A model generated the notes under the pieces. It was given only the letters and a program-made list of their open reading frames with translations, did no database searches and was not told where the DNA came from. Positions 55,869-64,000 of a DNA stretch of 64,000 nt are shown in pieces. Source of the stretch: Bradyrhizobium iriomotense (GTDB lineage Bacteria; Pseudomonadota; Alphaproteobacteria; Rhizobiales; Xanthobacteraceae); contig NZ_BSOW01000027.1 of the NCBI RefSeq assembly GCF_030160715.1, forward strand, positions 62,001 through 126,000, given 5' to 3'. Position 1 is the stretch's first letter. Every line of letters begins with the position of its first letter. Made by a program: the position numbers and the translations under genes.

Positions 55869-56846
55869 GTGGCGGCGATGTCGCTAGTGTGGCTTGGAAG
55901 TAGAGTCGTGCGGCAATCGCCTGCCCCTGCTCCTCTTGGTTCATGGGGATTGTCCGTGAATGAGGCTGCCTCCTTCCATTTCGAGGTGCTATCGGGACTT
56001 TATGCCGGTCTAAGCGGAAAAGCAGCTGGCGGAGCCAGTCTTATCGGCAGTGGCTTCGACGCAGATATGATCTTTGTCGAACAAGAGCTTGAGCTGCATC
56101 ACCTTCGTGTCACCCTCGTTGGCAACTCGATTGAGATCGAGGCGCTTGCGGCCATAAGCACGACTGCGGGCGAGGGGGAGATTGCCGCAGGCGAGCGCGT
56201 TGTTCATTCCCTTCCCGTCGTGGTTCACGCGGGCGCGATGTCCATTCGCTGGTCGATGCAGAATGCGATCGTCGACAGTTCGATCGGCCCATCGCGCGCT
56301 TCGATCTCGGCGCTGGCCATCGTGTTGCTCGGGCTTGTCGCGATCGGCGCTTTCTCGAGCGTTTTCTTCAAGGTCAGCGCAGGTGCACAGAGCGCCAGTG
56401 CGCCACCTGCCGCCGAGCTTGCACCCAAGCTGCGTATGGTTCGGCCGAATGATCGGCGTGCCCAAGACGCAGCCGAGCTGTTGAAACAGGAAGTTGTTAA
56501 GGCGGGCCTGCTCGATATCAGGGTCGGTTCTGGGCCAGGCTTTGTCAGTGCTGAGGGAACCGTCACACCTGCAACCCTTGCGAAGTGGCAGGAGCTCCAA
56601 CAACGGTTCGATGGTCAGACAAATGGCGCGCTAACGTTGGTAAACGGAGTGTTGGTTAAGGAAGATAAGCAGCCATCCGCAATTCCTCTCGAGGCTGTTT
56701 GGCGTGGAGAGCAGCCCTATCTGCTTATCGGTGGACAGAAATATTTCGTCGGTGCTCTGTTGGCTGACGGATGGTCGGTTGATCGAATTGAGGAGGGGCG
56801 TGTGCTGCTAAGTCGGAATGGCCGTTTTGCTGCCCTCGCCTACTAG
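55869..56846 (+). CDS. sctD: SctD-type inner-membrane ring protein (y4yQ-like)
   Basis: A 325-residue protein from GTG 55869 (ATG 55878 possible). An N-terminal FHA-like cytoplasmic domain is followed by one membrane segment (ISALAIVLLGLVAIGAFSSV, about residues 143-162) and periplasmic BON-like modules (RVGSGPGFVSAEGTVTPATL; GQKYFVGALLADGWSVDRI). This is the plan of SctD/y4yQ, which forms the inner-membrane ring with SctJ. The position before sctV fits rhizobial T3SS loci. Confidence 0.75.
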   Translation: MAAMSLVWLGSRVVRQSPAPAPLGSWGLSVNEAASFHFEVLSGLYAGLSGKAAGGASLIGSGFDADMIFVEQELELHHLRVTLVGNSIEIEALAAISTTAGEGEIAAGERVVHSLPVVVHAGAMSIRWSMQNAIVDSSIGPSRASISALAIVLLGLVAIGAFSSVFFKVSAGAQSASAPPAAELAPKLRMVRPNDRRAQDAAELLKQEVVKAGLLDIRVGSGPGFVSAEGTVTPATLAKWQELQQRFDGQTNGALTLVNGVLVKEDKQPSAIPLEAVWRGEQPYLLIGGQKYFVGALLADGWSVDRIEEGRVLLSRNGRFAALAY

Positions 56847-56882
56847 ACGTTCGAAAGCTTCGGAAAGAAACTAGGAGACGTC

Positions 56883-57416
56883 ATGTCAAAGCTGTCCCGC
56901 CACGATGTCAGGCCTGGCACTGCTTCGCAGAGATTCGATGAGCACCATCATGCGCCGGGCATCGAGCCAACCATTCGCCAACTCAACAAGGCTGAGATCG
57001 ACGGTCCTCGTGCAAACGGCGAGAAGGATCACGCGTCGGCTCGGCGGGAACTGAATGCGTCATATTTGCCGCTGGATGCAGCGATCGAAGCCGTATTGGA
57101 AGCCAAAGACATTGATGCAGTCGGGCGCGTCGGTCTCAACCGCACCCGCATTAATGAGGTCGACTTACGCGCAGGTCTAGCGTCGCTTCATGGGCACGAT
57201 ATTGCGCATGATCTCTTCGCCTTCGTCACGCCACGGCTGCGCAATCCGGACATGCTGCGGGCAGAGCCGTACGGTATTCTCCTGGAACGTCTTGCCTCTA
57301 AGCTCTTGGCCGCGCCTGCGGATACGATGGCCCGCGAAGGTGTCGTCGTCCTGCAGCAGACCCTGCAGTGGCTAATCCTGCTCCGGCAGAATAGGAACAG
57401 CTTGATCGAAGCCTAA
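56883..57416 (+). CDS. T3SS-operon protein, possibly SctX-like
   Basis: A 177-residue, mostly helical protein with a disordered N-terminal third; strong ribosome binding site (AGGAGA). No family recognised with certainty. The order [this gene]-[small TPR protein]-sctV mirrors yscX-yscY-yscV in Ysc-type systems, so it may be the SctX export substrate. That is an inference from position. Confidence 0.6.
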   Translation: MSKLSRHDVRPGTASQRFDEHHHAPGIEPTIRQLNKAEIDGPRANGEKDHASARRELNASYLPLDAAIEAVLEAKDIDAVGRVGLNRTRINEVDLRAGLASLHGHDIAHDLFAFVTPRLRNPDMLRAEPYGILLERLASKLLAAPADTMAREGVVVLQQTLQWLILLRQNRNSLIEA

Positions 57417-57418
57417 GC

Positions 57419-57862
57419 ATGGTCATCTCCGATGGAGCGCATCCGACAACAGAGGTTTCGAAAGCCGGTAACGTCTCGCTGAGCTCCGGGCAGGCGCGCG
57501 ATTTGCTCTGCGCCCTTTCTTATCTTCATCTTGCATGCGGGCAGGGCGCACAATGCGTAGCTCTCTTGCGGCTCATCGTCGGCAACAACTCCCAAGACGT
57601 CGATTTGCTACGGATTCTCGCCTACGCCCTCATCTCGGAGGGCCTTGGCGATGAAGCGTTACCGATCGTGGATAGACTTGACACACTTGATGACGATCCG
57701 TCCTCGCGCATCCCGTTGACGCTTTTACGTAGCCATGCCTTGCGGCGGGCCGGCCGCATGGACGAGGCGCGCGCGGTTTTCCAAAACTATGTTTCGCTGC
57801 GTGCCGGCACAGTTCTTAACGACCAAGGATCAGAAGGGCACCATGACCAACGTCCTGCGTGA
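57419..57862 (+). CDS. TPR-type small T3SS protein, possibly SctY-like
   Basis: A 147-residue TPR-like protein (DLLCALSYLHLACGQGAQCV; DVDLLRILAYALISEGLGDE; RSHALRRAGRMDEARAVF). It starts 2 bp after the preceding stop and overlaps the start of sctV by 20 bp, so its translation is coupled to sctV. Small TPR proteins here act as chaperones (SctY) of export-gate factors; rhizobial y4yS is another possibility. Confidence 0.65.
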   Translation: MVISDGAHPTTEVSKAGNVSLSSGQARDLLCALSYLHLACGQGAQCVALLRLIVGNNSQDVDLLRILAYALISEGLGDEALPIVDRLDTLDDDPSSRIPLTLLRSHALRRAGRMDEARAVFQNYVSLRAGTVLNDQGSEGHHDQRPA

Positions 57863-59951
57863 CATCATTGTGCGCGCGTCGGCCAACTCCGATTTGATGG
57901 TCGCGTTGATGCTGCTTCTGACGATCAGCATGATGATCATGCCGATCCCGATAGTAGCGATCGATACGCTCATTGGCTTCAATCTGGGCTTCGCCATACT
58001 GCTGTTGATGGTTGCGCTCTATATCAGCACGCCGCTTGAGTTCTCGTCCTTGCCGAGCGTCATTCTGATCTCGACAGTATTCCGTCTGGCGCTCACCATC
58101 TCGACGACGCGACTGATCTTGGCCGAGGGGGATGCTGGCAGCATCATTCACACGTTCGGTGACTTCGTCATATCGGGAAATATCGTCGTCGGCATTGTCA
58201 TATTCTTGGTTGTGACCATGGTGCAATTCATCGTCGTCGCCAAGGGCGCTGAACGGGTGGCGGAGGTGGCGGCGCGCTTCACGCTCGATGCTCTGCCCGG
58301 CAAGCAGATGGGGATCGATGCGGAGCTGCGCAATGGCCATATCGACCAGGACGAGGCCCGCAGCCGGCGCGCGACATTGGAGAAAGAAAGCCAGCTTTAT
58401 GGGGCCATGGACGGCGCCATGAAATTCGTGAAGGGCGATGCCATCGCGGGGTTGGTGGTTATCTGCATCAATATGCTCGGTGGGGTCACCATTGGCCTGC
58501 TCTCCAAGGGCATGACTTTCGCCGAGGCGCTCCAACAGTATACCCTGCTGACGATAGGTGATGCTCTCATTTCGCAGATTCCCTCGCTCCTGCTCTCGAT
58601 TACAGCCGGAACAATCATCACTCGCGTCAATGGAGTTGCCAAGCTCAATCTTGGTACCGATATCGTCAACCAGCTCACGGCCAATCCTCACGCATTGCGA
58701 CTGGCTGCCTGCGTCTTGGTTGTAATGGGGGCCATTCCGGGTTTCCCGCTCCCCGTCTTCTTCGTTTTAGCCGCGGTTTTTGTGGCAGCGAGCTTTGCCG
58801 ACGGTGTAATCCACAGCGCTAAGAAAAGCGCGGATGTCTCCAGTCCGGCCACCGCTCAGCCTCCCAAGCAAACCGTGCCTGCGGAGGCACTTCCAATCGC
58901 GTTGTACCTCGCACCAAGTCTGATACAGGCGATCGACAAAGACGAATTGCAACAGCACATTGCGCGTGTTTCGGGATTGGTCTCAGCTGATCTGGGCATC
59001 ACGATTCCGCGCATCCCCGTCGAGGTCGACGAGCGCTTGCCAGCGTCGCAGTTCAGGGTGGATGTCGAGGGCGTGCCGGTCGACCAGGATTTAGTTGATC
59101 CAACGCAGCTCGCGCTCAACGATGATGTGGCCAACATTGAACTCAGCGGGATCCCTTTCCGGCATGACCCGGAGACGGACAAAATCTGGATTGAACAAAG
59201 CAATGCACCGGCGCTCAAGGCAGCAGGCATCGGGCACCGCCGTCCTGTTGAAATTCTGGCCTTGCGGGTCCATTCGGCGTTGACCCGCTATGCACAGTGC
59301 TTGGTGGGTATCCAGGAGACGCGCCAATTGCTGGCCCGAATGGAGGCGGAGTATTCCGATCTGGTGAAGGAGGTTTTGCGTACGACCCCGATTCCTAAGG
59401 TCGCCGATGTCCTGCGGCGCCTTTTGGACGAGGGAATTCCGATCCGAAATACCCGGCTGGTTTTGGAAGCATTGGCCGAATGGAGTGGACGAGAACAAAA
59501 CACCGTCCTGCTCACGGAATATGTTCGCTCCGGTTTGAAGCGGCAGATCTGCCACCGCTATGCCAACGCGCACCGTGTCGTGCCCGTCTTTATCATCGAG
59601 CGTCAAACTGAGGAGATCGTGCGCAGCGCGGTGCGCGATACGGCCAAAGGGCCCTACCTGGTCTTGACGGAGGGGCAAAGCGAAGCGCTGCTGTCAAAGA
59701 TGCGTCAGATCAATTCGAACAGAGTTCCAGGTCAGACCCAACCAGTTATCCTTGCTTCGATGGACGTACGACGCTTTGTCCGCGGTTTCCTCACCCGCAA
59801 TGGGATCGATCTTGCTGTTCTATCCTATCAGGACCTTGCCCCGGACTTCACAATCCAGCCCGCTGGATCGATCACATTGACGGCTACGAAGGACAAGGCT
59901 CCCTCGGAGCAACTTCGCAATATGCTCACGACAGCCGACTCACCGGCTTAG
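57843..59951 (+). CDS. rhcV: RhcV/SctV export-gate protein
   Basis: A 702-residue FHIPEP-family protein from ATG 57843 (MTNVLRDIIVRASANSDLMV). The N-terminal half has about eight membrane segments with conserved LPSVILISTVFRLALTISTT, RFTLDALPGKQMGIDAELRN and the SQIPSLLLSITAGTIITRVN region. The soluble C-terminal ring domain follows from about residue 350. It forms the nonameric export gate of the rhizobial type III system. Length is normal and the frame intact. Confidence 0.95.
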   Translation: MTNVLRDIIVRASANSDLMVALMLLLTISMMIMPIPIVAIDTLIGFNLGFAILLLMVALYISTPLEFSSLPSVILISTVFRLALTISTTRLILAEGDAGSIIHTFGDFVISGNIVVGIVIFLVVTMVQFIVVAKGAERVAEVAARFTLDALPGKQMGIDAELRNGHIDQDEARSRRATLEKESQLYGAMDGAMKFVKGDAIAGLVVICINMLGGVTIGLLSKGMTFAEALQQYTLLTIGDALISQIPSLLLSITAGTIITRVNGVAKLNLGTDIVNQLTANPHALRLAACVLVVMGAIPGFPLPVFFVLAAVFVAASFADGVIHSAKKSADVSSPATAQPPKQTVPAEALPIALYLAPSLIQAIDKDELQQHIARVSGLVSADLGITIPRIPVEVDERLPASQFRVDVEGVPVDQDLVDPTQLALNDDVANIELSGIPFRHDPETDKIWIEQSNAPALKAAGIGHRRPVEILALRVHSALTRYAQCLVGIQETRQLLARMEAEYSDLVKEVLRTTPIPKVADVLRRLLDEGIPIRNTRLVLEALAEWSGREQNTVLLTEYVRSGLKRQICHRYANAHRVVPVFIIERQTEEIVRSAVRDTAKGPYLVLTEGQSEALLSKMRQINSNRVPGQTQPVILASMDVRRFVRGFLTRNGIDLAVLSYQDLAPDFTIQPAGSITLTATKDKAPSEQLRNMLTTADSPA

Positions 59952-59973
59952 CACTCGATTTGAGAAGGGTCGT

Positions 59974-60195
59974 ATGAATTCAAGTCGGAAAACAGTCCCA
60001 ACGCTCTTGCGTCCATTTTGGCCGCTCTCGTGCTCGGCTTTTTTCGTCATTCTGGGGCTCGGAGGCTGCGCCAGCTGGGACAGACCCGCTCTTCAAGTGC
60101 AGGAGACGCCGTCGCCACAATTGCTTGGCGCCAAAGATATCGATCCCGCTATGCGTGAACGCATCGATCGCGCGATCGGCCGGAATTCTGACTAG
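59974..60195 (+). CDS. Small lipoprotein at the end of the T3SS operon
   Basis: A 73-residue protein with a signal peptide and lipobox (FFVILGLGGCASW), followed by a short polar tail. It may be a pilotin-like or basal-body-associated lipoprotein; position is the only guide. Confidence 0.65.
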   Translation: MNSSRKTVPTLLRPFWPLSCSAFFVILGLGGCASWDRPALQVQETPSPQLLGAKDIDPAMRERIDRAIGRNSD

Positions 60196-60636
60196 AGGCT
60201 CTGCTCGACGCGCTGAGGCGGAAAACCGCGGAATGTCGATCGCTGTAGATCGTCTCGCCGCTAAAGCGCCCGCATTAGCGGCTTGAGATACTCATCAACA
60301 TCTTGCCGGTGTCACGAGGCGCCTCGCACGCGCCGAGACAAATCCTTATCCCGACAACGGGGCAGGCATGGTGAGGCACAAGCACAGGATCGACAGGCAA
60401 TCGCGGCAGCCACAAGCGAACCGGATGCTGCGTGACAAATTGACATGTCGGTGACGCTCGATGCGAACGCGATACGGCAAAGGCCATCATGCAATGGATG
60501 AGCAGCCGTTAGCCACGCCAGTATCTGAACTTCACACTCCCGACCTATCTTCTGAGTCTGAGAACGTTTCGGCTTCTCGAAGGCCAGCCGCCGGGCACAA
60601 AAATCTCGGTGTCCACACGACAATGCCGCGCCGGGT
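60196..60636. other. No gene recognised
   Basis: Short frames only; the segment ends at a tts box. Confidence 0.4.
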
Positions 60637-60659
60637 TCGTCAGCTCGTGGTCAGCTCGG
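60637..60659 (+). promoter_or_regulatory. tts box upstream of a broken SKWP gene
   Basis: TCGTCAGCTCGTGGTCAGCT matches the outer halves of the tts consensus, with a changed CGAA core. It points to the SKWP remnant starting near 60914. Confidence 0.6.
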
Positions 60660-60913
60660 CGTCGTTAACTAAAAAGTCCGGCTACTTAGCTTCGTCATAA
60701 TCCAAGGGAGTCAGCGAGGAGCATGTGTCCTCGTTGCACTTGCGCATCTTATTTTGCAGCGAGCCGCACGATTGTGATACCCCCTCTGCTCCCATCCGTG
60801 CCGATGACCGGAGTGCCCAAAGGAGCCATGGTGGCGCACAACATCGCGAAGAATACTTCGTCGGGTGAAGGTTCGCGCAACGATCTAGCATTCAGAGGAT
60901 CGCGAACTGACGC

Positions 60914-61316
60914 GCTCCCCCCACATGGGCACTTGTTATCGCCGCTGAAGTCGTTCAGCGTCCACGTTCCAACCTTGCTGAGCTGGACTTAAGACATCTG
61001 GTGAACGGTTTCAGCAAGTGGCCGGAAGAGACGGAAACGGGCCGAGCCGTAGCCGCGATTGCCGGTGAGGTCCGTCGCCGCTCGGACCGCCTGCCTGGTT
61101 TAACCAGCCGAGGCTTGGCGAACCTGGTGAACGGCTTCAGTAAGTGGCCGGAAGGGGCGGATTGTTGCGAGGCAACGCTCGCGATCGCGCGTGAAGTCCT
61201 TCGGCGTCAGCTTTCCGATTTTGCGCCGCAAGACCTCCCAAACTTAGTGAACGGCTTCTGCAAGTGGCCGGAAGCTGCACGGACGCGCCAAGCCACAGTT
61301 GGTATCGCTGCCGATT
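60914..61316 (+). pseudogene. Remnant of a third SKWP-repeat effector
   Basis: Three full repeats and part of a fourth are readable in one frame: AAEVVQRPRSNLAELDLRHL, VNGFSKWPEETETGRAV, LANLVNGFSKWPEGADC and LPNLVNGFCKWPEAA. The repeats then stop, and the frame runs on to 61588 without SKWP character. The N-terminus, most repeats and the whole conserved C-terminal region are missing. The upstream tts box shows it was once an effector gene. Confidence 0.78.
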
Positions 61317-61619
61317 TCCCTGGGATTATTACGAGCGGATTGCCACCGTTCCATCGGCGGAAGCGTTCCGCAGTACGGCAGCATCCGGATGCAGCGCAGA
61401 TCAAAACGAAGCGAAAGAGCGGTGAGAGCTATGCATTACCCGCGCATGTCGCGGCGGAAGCAACAAGAGCGTCGGATAAAGTCGATCTCGCCTCGTGCTG
61501 CATCAATATCGACTGCGCAATCAGGCGGGTGCCACGGCCCTGCAGCAATGAAGTGATCGGAGTGAAGTTGGACGAATCCATGGATTGATGGTCGCGGCCG
61601 TCCTTTTGGCCAGATCATG
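61317..61619 (+). other. Unassigned frame after the SKWP remnant
   Basis: The SKWP frame stays open to 61588, but residues such as FHRRKRSAVRQHPDAAQIKT resemble no family. Probably out-of-frame readthrough. Confidence 0.4.
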
Positions 61620-62772
61620 ATCGCGGCACCACACGAGGCGCGCAGATGTGCGGCAAGCCGTTGGCGAGCCGCTCGGTCCCCTGCACGGGCTCCCCATGGG
61701 GGTGAGGGACGTCTTCGATACTGCCGATATGCCGTCGGAGTAGGGTAGTGCGCTTTATTGGGCGAGGGTCCCGCAAGCGGACGCCGCGGCGGTCGGCAAG
61801 CTGCGCGAGTCCCGGGCAATCATCCTCGGAAAGACTGCGACCTCCGAATTTTGGCATGTACCATCCACCGCCCGCGGAATCCGCAAGACCTTTTGCGCTC
61901 GCCAGGGGTTTCCTCCTCCGGCTCGGCCGCGGCCGTCGTGGACTATATGACGCCGCTTGCCCTTGGGACGCAGCATACGGCCTCGACCACGTTGCCCGCC
62001 TCCTTCTGCGGCGCCTTCGCTTTCAAGCCCTCTCTCGGCTTCACGGAAATGACGGGCTCGAACATTCTGGTGCCGCGGCTTGCGCACCTGGGCCTTTTGG
62101 CGCGCTCAGTCGACGATCTCGCGCTCTTCGCCGGCGCGTTCAACCCGACGCTTGCGGAACTCGATCCAGTCGAAAGATTTCCCTCCCCTCGCATCGCCTT
62201 TGTGCGCGGATCCGGTTGGACCAATGTGACCTTCGACGCGGCAACAGCACTTAAAAGCTTGCTGTCGCGGATTCGTGTGCCGATCCCCGAACTGGTCCTG
62301 CCGCCCGAATCCGATCGGGCCGCAGAGGTGACAATGGGTCTGCTCGATGCCCATCTTGCCTTCCGATTTGGTGGGCTGCCGGCGGACGATTTCGCGCAGC
62401 TATGCTCACCCCTACAGGCCGGAGTGCAGAACGGCAAGAATATGAGCGCGCCGCGCTATCTCGAGCTCGATGCTCTCGCCGATCGTCTGACGGCGCTCGC
62501 AGATCGTCTCTTCGCGGAGCACGACCTTCTTATCACTCTCTCGACGCTCGGCGAAGCGACGCGGCTCGAAGACGGGCCTGGTTCAGGCGTGATGTCGATG
62601 CCCTGGAGCCTCTGCGGCTTACCAACGCTTTCCCTGCCGCTGCTGCGAGGCAAGCAAGGATTACCGATTGGACTTCAGCTCATCGGCCAAAAGGGGCGGG
62701 ACCGCTCTCTCTTGCAGGCTGGCCGCCTGGGTCGTCGCCGAAACCAGCCCAATCACCTTACACCAAGCCTGA
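61620..62772 (+). pseudogene. Amidase-signature hydrolase, multiply frameshifted
   Basis: An amidase (AS family, GatA/AtzF-like) can be followed across frames. GPLHGLPMGVRDVFDTADMP ends at an in-frame TAG; then DAAAVGKLRESRAIILGKT continues to SEFW. The SSGSAAAV serine loop is found only in a shifted frame. Later parts read LGTQHTASTTLPASFCGAFA, GLPTLSLPLLRGKQGLPIGL and, in another frame, LAAWVVAETSPITLHQA then stop at 62772. At least three lesions rule out function. It ends 8 bp before phnA, so it was once the first gene of a phnA operon. Confidence 0.8.
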
Positions 62773-62780
62773 GAATTGCA

Positions 62781-64000
62781 ATGTCGCCTGAATTGTCGTG
62801 GTCGCATTCTGATCCCGCCCGCCCGCCGATCGAAGTCAACGGCCGTGTCTATCGCTGGCCAAAGCGACCGACGGTGGTGGTTTGCTTTGACGGCTGCGAT
62901 CCGTCCTATCTGCAGGCCGCAAGCGCGGCGGGGGTTTTCCCGACTTTCGACCGCCTGCGGCGTACCGGCTATTGGGGGACGGCGCTTGCCGCAATGCCGA
63001 CCTTTACGAACCCCAACAACGTATCCGTCGTCTGTGGTGTGCCGCCTGCCGTGCATGGCGTCTCGGGCAATTTCTACATCGACCGCGAGACTGGCCGAGA
63101 GGTCATGATGGTCGATGCCACGCCGATGCGCGCGCCCACCATCCTTGCCGCTTTCTCGCAAGCTGGCGCTTCCGTAGCGACCGTGACCGCGAAAGATAAA
63201 TTGCGCAAGGCCCTCGGGCGCGATCTCGAAGGTATCGCCTTTTCAGCCGAAAAAGCGGACTCGGCGACAGAGTCCGAGAACGGCATCTCCGACGTGCAGG
63301 CACTGGTCGGCCGCACCACGCCGGACCAATATTCGGCTGATCTCTCACTCTTCGTGCTCGACGCGGGCGTGCGACTGCTCCAGACCCGGCGGCCGGAACT
63401 CATGTATCTTTCGCTATCCGACTATGTGCAGCACAAGCACGCTCCAGAAGAGGCTGAGGCTCTCGTTTTCATGGCCGAGGTGGACAGGCGCATCGGTGAA
63501 TTCATTGAGCGCGGAGCGGTGGTCGGCATCGTCGCCGATCACGGCATGTCCGACATGGCGACAGAGGATGGTGCACCGAACGTACTCTATCTCGGCGATG
63601 CAATCGATGAAGCGTTCGGTCCCAATGCTGCCCGCGTCGTCTGCCCGATCACCGATCCCTTCGTGCGACATCATGGCGCGCTTGGCGGCTTCGTTCGCGT
63701 CCACCTGCTGCGCCGGGATGTGGAGATCGCCACGATCGCGGGCTTCATTCGGAGTCTGCCCGGAATTGCCCTTGCCCTGCCTCGCGATGAGGCTTGCGCC
63801 CGCTTTCTGTTGCCGGAGGACCGGGAAGGCGATCTCGCCGTCATCGCTGAGATGGGTGTGGCCCTTGGCGCGCACCGCGAGGGGCACGATCTCGCCCAGC
63901 TCGCCGGTCAGCGCCTGCGCTCGCATGGCGGCCTTTCCGAGCAGACCGTCCCGTTCATCCTCTCGCATCCGCTGCAGGCGGATGCGGCTGCATCCGTTTC
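62781..64000 (+). CDS. phnA: Phosphonoacetate hydrolase, cut by the window edge
   Basis: At least 406 residues from ATG 62781, still open at the window end. It is an alkaline-phosphatase-superfamily enzyme: metal-binding CFDGCDPSYL, the nucleophile Thr in AMPTFTNPNNVS, LSDYVQHKHAPEE, ADHGMSDMA and a C-terminal HGGLSEQTVPF. It splits phosphonoacetate into acetate and phosphate. PhnA enzymes are about 410-420 residues, so nearly all is present. The frame is intact although the amidase before it is broken. The start ATG lies 8 bp after the amidase stop. Confidence 0.9.
   Translation, partial: MSPELSWSHSDPARPPIEVNGRVYRWPKRPTVVVCFDGCDPSYLQAASAAGVFPTFDRLRRTGYWGTALAAMPTFTNPNNVSVVCGVPPAVHGVSGNFYIDRETGREVMMVDATPMRAPTILAAFSQAGASVATVTAKDKLRKALGRDLEGIAFSAEKADSATESENGISDVQALVGRTTPDQYSADLSLFVLDAGVRLLQTRRPELMYLSLSDYVQHKHAPEEAEALVFMAEVDRRIGEFIERGAVVGIVADHGMSDMATEDGAPNVLYLGDAIDEAFGPNAARVVCPITDPFVRHHGALGGFVRVHLLRRDVEIATIAGFIRSLPGIALALPRDEACARFLLPEDREGDLAVIAEMGVALGAHREGHDLAQLAGQRLRSHGGLSEQTVPFILSHPLQADAAASV

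Noticed and set aside
63414..63968. 184-codon minus-strand frame at the right edge
   Set aside because: Antisense to phnA, whose sense frame carries all catalytic motifs.
1..64000. tRNA genes or ICE attachment sites
   Set aside because: No clear tRNA T-loop/acceptor pattern or integrase gene was found by eye; a tRNA scan would be decisive.

Overview
This window reads as a piece of a rhizobial symbiosis island, most likely from a Bradyrhizobium. The evidence is a combination rather than one marker: integrative-conjugative-element (ICE) backbone genes of the Mesorhizobium/Bradyrhizobium type, rhizobial type III secretion (T3SS) genes (nopX, nopT, rhcV and neighbours), several TtsI-binding 'tts box' promoters, high-GC coding sequence, and many gene remnants. 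The genus is an inference; no rRNA or tRNA gene was seen.

Layout. (1) 1-5.6 kb: a LysR regulator divergent from a vanillate-demethylase-like pair (vanA, vanB), bracketed by one intact and three partial copies of a DUF736 gene and its terminator. (2) 5.9-11.3 kb: fragments of a branched-chain-type ABC transporter, then an alcohol dehydrogenase and an aldehyde dehydrogenase read leftward from a clear sigma-54 promoter, divergent from a V4R/XylR-type sigma-54 activator. Together with vanAB this suggests catabolism of lignin-type aromatics. (3) 11.8-24.4 kb: ICE control and transfer genes: a QseC-like repressor, a QseM-like DUF2285 antiactivator, an FseA-like excision activator split over two frames with a +1 frameshift site and a tra-box-like palindrome upstream, a sulfotransferase cargo gene, an RdfS-like excisionase, repA with iteron-like repeats, a DUF2840 gene, a TraF-like peptidase, a lytic transglycosylase, an RlxS relaxase, a TraG coupling protein and a CopG-type protein. 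The trb mating-pore genes do not follow.

(4) 25.6-61.3 kb: a type III effector region. It holds a giant 3097-residue SKWP-repeat effector (RipS/XopAD family) whose C-terminus is a complete shikimate kinase domain; a degraded GMC oxidoreductase plus condensation-domain pair; a trehalose-6-phosphate synthase with an N-terminal extension behind a tts box (compare Ralstonia RipTPS); an alpha carbonic anhydrase; a radical SAM protein; NopT protease; a second SKWP protein of 2271 residues without the kinase; NopX; a partial T3SS operon (small proteins, SctD, possible SctX/SctY pair, SctV/RhcV, small lipoprotein); and a third, broken SKWP gene that still has a tts box. (5) 61.6-64 kb: an amidase pseudogene followed by phosphonoacetate hydrolase (phnA), which runs off the window.

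The most unusual points are the effector-shikimate kinase fusion, an RNA-polymerase-like DxDGD motif in both large SKWP proteins, the TtsI-linked trehalose phosphate synthase, and the conserved frameshift/tra-box control of ICE excision.
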